Part shown: piece by piece, positions 40,200 to 43,435 of the stretch
Layout of the letters: each line of letters opens with the position of its first letter
How positions within the stretch are numbered: position 1 is the first letter of the stretch
NCBI GenBank assembly: GCA_023473795.1
Contig: JAMCYS010000049.1
Span: 1 to 43,435, forward strand
Source: Chloroflexota bacterium
Lineage (GTDB): Bacteria; Chloroflexota; UBA6077; FW602-bin22; JAMCYS01
DNA: 43,435 nucleotides
Reading direction: 5' to 3'
The notes under the pieces: model-generated
Databases searched by the model: none
Seen by the model: only the letters and a program-made list of their open reading frames with translations
What the model was told of the DNA's origin: nothing
Position numbers and translations under genes: made by a program

Positions 40200-43148
40200 C
40201 TATGTCGCAATTGGCAGGGTGAAGAAGAACGTGCTTCCTTTGCCTTCTTCGCTCTCCACCCAGATCCTACCGCCCTGGGCCTCGACGATGAGGCGGCTGA
40301 TGTAGAGCCCCAGGCCCAGACCCTCGTGGCGCTGGCGCAGCTCCATCGCCCGATAGTAGCGCTGAAAGAGGTGGGGCAGTTCCGCGGGCCGGATGCCCGC
40401 ACCTTCGTCCACCACCGAGACGACGACCTCGCCCTGGCCAGCCACCACCCGCACCAACACCGGCTTGTCGGCCACGCTGTACTTCAAGGCGTTGCCCACC
40501 AGGTTCACCACCACTCGCTCGATCAGGGCGGGATCGACCAGGACCGGCGGCAGCCGACCCGGCGCCTCCACCCGCAGGCGGACCTGCTCGGCCACCGAGC
40601 TCACGTGGCCGGCGATCGCCGTGATTAGGCGCAGCGGCTCGACGGCCTCCTTATGTACCTCCATCTTCCCGGCTGCCAGGCGGGTCGAGTCCACCAGGTC
40701 CTGGATCATTCCTCCCATCCTCTTGGCGCTGACGGCGATGCGCTCGGAACCGGTCGCCTCGCGCGCCAGCCCCGCCTGCGCGAGCTTGGGCTGCAGCCAC
40801 TGAGCGGTGCCGCCGATGACGGTGAGCGGCTGGCGCAGGTCGTGAGAGACGGCCCGGATGAAGTCCTCGCGTTGCTCCTCCATCTCGTGCAGGGAGGTAA
40901 TGTCGGCGAAGACGACGACCGCCCCGAGGAGGCCCCCGTCGGCGCCACGAATCGGCGCCGCGGAGCTGCTGAGCCAGGTCTTGCGCTCGCCCCGCCGCAC
41001 GACCATCCGGTAGTCGAGCACCGTCTCGCCGCGTAGCGCCCTTGCCACCGGTACGTCGTGCGCCGGGAGGGGCTTTCCATCGGGTGCCTCCCGTGGCACG
41101 AGACGTAGTCGCTCCGCCACGCTCAGGCTGCATTGGTCGGGCGTGTAACCGAAGATCGCCTCGGCGGCCGGGTTCAGGCGGACGATAGTACCGTCGGGAG
41201 CGTCGATTATCACGCCATCCGGGATGGAGGCGATAGTGGCCTCCAACTCCGCCGCCTGGCGCTGGATCTCAGCCAGCAGCCGCTCCCTCTCAGAAGTCCT
41301 CGCCGCCAGTGTGTCGCGCATCTCGGCGAAGGATGAGACCAGGTCCCGCACGTCGCTCGTGCCGCTGTGGGGTAGAGGCACCGCGCTGTCGCCCCGCGCC
41401 AAAGCGGCCAGCGGACCCGCCAGCGCCCTCGCCACCTGGATGCCCGCCGCCATGGCCAAGACCATGGCCAGCAGCAGCAGTCCGAAAGCCGTGTTGCGCG
41501 CGCTTCTCACCGCCACCAGCGCCTCGCCGGCCGGCTGCTCCACCACCACGGCCCAGCCGAAGTCGGGTACGCCGGCGTAGGCCGCCAACACATCGCCGCT
41601 GGGCGTGGCAGAACTCACCACCCCGCGCTCGGCGGAGCGGGCCAGTAGGCTCGCCACCGTCGGCGTGGCGGAGAGGTCGGCGAAGCGCGCCACCAGGCTC
41701 TGGTCCGGGTGGGCGACAGCATGCCCCGCGGCATCGACCAGGTAGACCACGCCCCCCGACACTGGACTGGTCTGGTTGAGCAGTGCGGCGACGTGGTTGG
41801 ACGCGAGGGATACGCCCACTACCCCGATCAGACTGCCATTGGCCTGCCGGACGGGCTGAAACATCGCGAAGACCGGTTGCCGCGGAATGCGCCCGATGGC
41901 AACGCTGACTAGCGGCGCGTTGGTGCGCCGGAGCTCCTCGAAGGGCTCGCGCCCCCCGATGTCGGTCGGCGGCTGGCCATCGCTGCGGGCAAAGCCAGTG
42001 CCCGCGGCATCGAAGGTGTTAAAGGCGACGACATCGGGGTAAGTCTCGCCGTAGCTGCGAAGGACCGCCTGCTGGGCCGCCGGGGGCAGGTCGAGGAGGC
42101 CGGGGTAGGCCGCCAAAGTGACCAGGGACTTGCGATACGAGCCGACGTAGTGTGACACATCGCTGGCCGTGGCGACGGCCGACGCCTCCAGGCCGGCCTC
42201 CACCTCCGCTCGGGTCAGCCGCTCCTGGTCGGCGGTCACTAGCCCCACTACCAGAATCAGGGGTAGGGCAGCGGCGAGGGCCAGAACGAAGGCCAGCCTG
42301 GCGGAGAAGGAACGAGGGTCCAGCCGACCGAGGCGCGGACCGGTCCAGGGCAAGGAGGCGACCAGAGGCGCCAGACCGCAGTAGAAAGCGATACCGGTCC
42401 AAGTCCCAGCGGGGACGAAAACGGCCAGCCCGTAAGTCAGGCTCGGCAGCAGGATGGCCAGGTGCGCCAACCGGTAGGGCCAGGGTGAGAGCAGCGGGCG
42501 GAACTGGGCGAAGATCAGCCCGGCGCTGGTGACCAGGAAGGCAGCCCCGTAGAGCGAGAGGTGCGGGCGTAGGGGGTCATACAGGGGGGCGGTGAACTGC
42601 GCGGGGAGGAGGAGCATCAGCGTGCCGTAGATAGCGTTGACCGCGCCGAAGACGACGGCGAACAGATAGCCGGAGTTGACACGTCCCGGTCGCTCCACGC
42701 GGGTGACCAATGGCGCCAGGGCAGTGCCAAGAGCGAGAACGATCTGGAAGATCGCCCCCGGCCACAAGCCGACCAGGGCCAGGTTGTAGCTCAGGGTGAG
42801 CAAGGCCGCCGCGGCGACGAAGTGGCAGGCCACCACCCAGCGGCGCCGCGCCCCCAGCACCACGCAGCCGATCAGCGCTACTCCTACCGCTAGGAAGAGG
42901 GACCCCACCCAGGGCAACTGGCCCTGCAGCGAGCCCCAGATCGGCCCGCTGAATTGGTGGGGTACCACCACCATGAGCGCGCCGTTGAGGCCACAGTAGA
43001 GGCCAATCGCCCCCTGCAGGGTGGTTAGCCGCTGCACCGTCGGTCTGACTGCCGCTGGGCCTGCCGGCTGAGCCGCGCCTGGCAGGCGTTGATCTAGAGG
43101 GGCGGCAACGTGCTTCCGTGGCTGCAGACCGGTTCCCATCGTGCCCAC
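40200..43148 (-). CDS. Large membrane sensor histidine kinase (multi-TM, dCache, PAS)
   Basis: 982 residues. Residues about 40-275 hold seven or eight transmembrane helices in a block that looks like two related halves (GLYCGLNGALMVVVPHQFSG and AVNAIYGTLMLLLPAQFTA). Another helix (about 285-310) leads to an extracytoplasmic dCache-like region (about 310-550: AAYPGLLDLPP, then IGVVGVSLASNHVAALL). A further helix (about 555-580), a HAMP-like linker, a PAS domain (about 630-755), HisKA with His769 in RAVSHDLRQPLTVIGG, and HATPase with NLVGNALKYS, DEGAGI and GLGLGLYISRL follow. The GTG at 43148 or ATG at 43139 could start it. Orphan kinase with no regulator beside it. Confidence 0.92.
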   Translation of the reverse strand: MGTMGTGLQPRKHVAAPLDQRLPGAAQPAGPAAVRPTVQRLTTLQGAIGLYCGLNGALMVVVPHQFSGPIWGSLQGQLPWVGSLFLAVGVALIGCVVLGARRRWVVACHFVAAAALLTLSYNLALVGLWPGAIFQIVLALGTALAPLVTRVERPGRVNSGYLFAVVFGAVNAIYGTLMLLLPAQFTAPLYDPLRPHLSLYGAAFLVTSAGLIFAQFRPLLSPWPYRLAHLAILLPSLTYGLAVFVPAGTWTGIAFYCGLAPLVASLPWTGPRLGRLDPRSFSARLAFVLALAAALPLILVVGLVTADQERLTRAEVEAGLEASAVATASDVSHYVGSYRKSLVTLAAYPGLLDLPPAAQQAVLRSYGETYPDVVAFNTFDAAGTGFARSDGQPPTDIGGREPFEELRRTNAPLVSVAIGRIPRQPVFAMFQPVRQANGSLIGVVGVSLASNHVAALLNQTSPVSGGVVYLVDAAGHAVAHPDQSLVARFADLSATPTVASLLARSAERGVVSSATPSGDVLAAYAGVPDFGWAVVVEQPAGEALVAVRSARNTAFGLLLLAMVLAMAAGIQVARALAGPLAALARGDSAVPLPHSGTSDVRDLVSSFAEMRDTLAARTSERERLLAEIQRQAAELEATIASIPDGVIIDAPDGTIVRLNPAAEAIFGYTPDQCSLSVAERLRLVPREAPDGKPLPAHDVPVARALRGETVLDYRMVVRRGERKTWLSSSAAPIRGADGGLLGAVVVFADITSLHEMEEQREDFIRAVSHDLRQPLTVIGGTAQWLQPKLAQAGLAREATGSERIAVSAKRMGGMIQDLVDSTRLAAGKMEVHKEAVEPLRLITAIAGHVSSVAEQVRLRVEAPGRLPPVLVDPALIERVVVNLVGNALKYSVADKPVLVRVVAGQGEVVVSVVDEGAGIRPAELPHLFQRYYRAMELRQRHEGLGLGLYISRLIVEAQGGRIWVESEEGKGSTFFFTLPIAT

Positions 43149-43272
43149 AAATACCGACTTCTCCGGGTTGCTGAAGATGGCCCGGCTGGATCAAGCCCAA
43201 TCGAGCGGGGAGTGACCTCATTCGCGCCAATCGGCACGATGCAGCTGTGGTGACCACTGATGGTGACTACTC

Positions 43273-43306
43273 AGTATAGGTAGCTGTCTACCCCCCCCGT
43301 CAACAA
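43273..43306 (-). promoter_or_regulatory. Possible promoter with G8 tract in the spacer
   Basis: On the minus strand TTGACG is followed by a run of G bases (eight in total, including the last of the -35 box) and then TATACT (43273-43278), giving a 19-base spacer. The spacer length is above the optimum and would change with tract length. Two TGGTGAC direct repeats (43248-43254, 43261-43267) lie just downstream. Confidence 0.4.
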
Positions 43307-43312
43307 GTGGCT

Positions 43313-43435
43313 CTTGACATCCGTGCATAACTGGCAGGTATGGCGGTAGGGGCGGGGCTCCGTACCCGCCCGCCCGTCTAATCCCCACGCCGAGCTGGCA
43401 ACTACGCCGCTACGGCGGCCGCGGCCGCCCCCTTC
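43313..43435 (-). repeat. Palindromic repeat copy C, inverted relative to copy B
   Basis: Identical over 123 bases to the reverse complement of 18850-18972 and cut by the window end. With copy B it forms a long inverted repeat around a 24.3-kb segment. Confidence 0.88.

Overview
This window is a GC-rich bacterial contig, most likely from a member of the Chloroflexota. That assignment is an inference from gene style: separate small SdhC and SdhD subunits, a Gre factor with an extra N-terminal domain, many orphan GAF/PAS histidine kinases and Tat-lipoprotein sugar-binding proteins. No rRNA, tRNA or CRISPR array was seen. Sigma70-like promoters (TTGACA/TATAAT type) and clear Shine-Dalgarno sites are recognisable throughout. 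The window ends inside a 123-base repeat that also occurs inverted at 18850-18972, and it begins in a related repeat, so the ends look like natural assembly breaks.

Layout. (1) 0.2-3.2 kb: an APH-type phosphotransferase and an orphan GAF/PAS histidine kinase. (2) 3.4-6.7 kb: a complete succinate dehydrogenase operon sdhCDAB. (3) 7.0-11.8 kb: a membrane-anchored protein of unknown function, a patch of mobile-element relics, and a carbohydrate-type ABC importer (binding protein plus two permeases, no ATPase gene) with its own promoter and a repeat-bearing leader. (4) 12-17 kb: a beta-solenoid-like protein, a 57-residue coiled-coil protein, an aminotransferase that has lost its catalytic lysine segment, a URO-D/methyltransferase-like protein, the remains of a FAD oxidoreductase and an Ftr1-type iron permease behind a DtxR/IdeR-like box. 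(5) 17.1-21 kb: an IS1182 element and a second insertion sequence, the latter cutting moeA. (6) 21-31 kb: a tetrathionate-reductase-like system in the order sensor lipoprotein, histidine kinase, response regulator, ttrB, ttrC, ttrA, moeA, all on the minus strand. (7) 31.3-33 kb: the remains of a second Fe-S/NrfD operon and, behind it, an AhpD-like gene whose catalytic cysteine codon is TGA. (8) 33-43 kb: ilvD, then a minus-strand block of housekeeping and membrane genes (Gre factor, thioesterase, NERD-like protein, fabF, plsX) and a large 982-residue sensor kinase.

The two strongest points are these. First, the AhpD-like gene at 31342-31743 reads through an in-frame TGA at the exact position of the active-site cysteine (C-x2-U-x3-H). 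A perfect 7-bp hairpin with a GGU loop starts 13 bases after the TGA, which is what a bacterial SECIS element looks like, so this is a candidate selenoprotein. Second, a Ttr-like respiratory operon has its PhnD-like sensor as a separate lipoprotein, translationally coupled to a NarX-like kinase and a NarL-like regulator, and there is a palindromic operator candidate in front of ttrB.

A recurring theme is decay by internal deletion. The aminotransferase, the FAD oxidoreductase and the second NrfD gene have each lost an internal or distal segment while keeping recognisable ends, and moeA is cut by an insertion sequence with its distal part absent. Either this is a genome region under erosion, or some of these are assembly joins; read mapping would separate the two.
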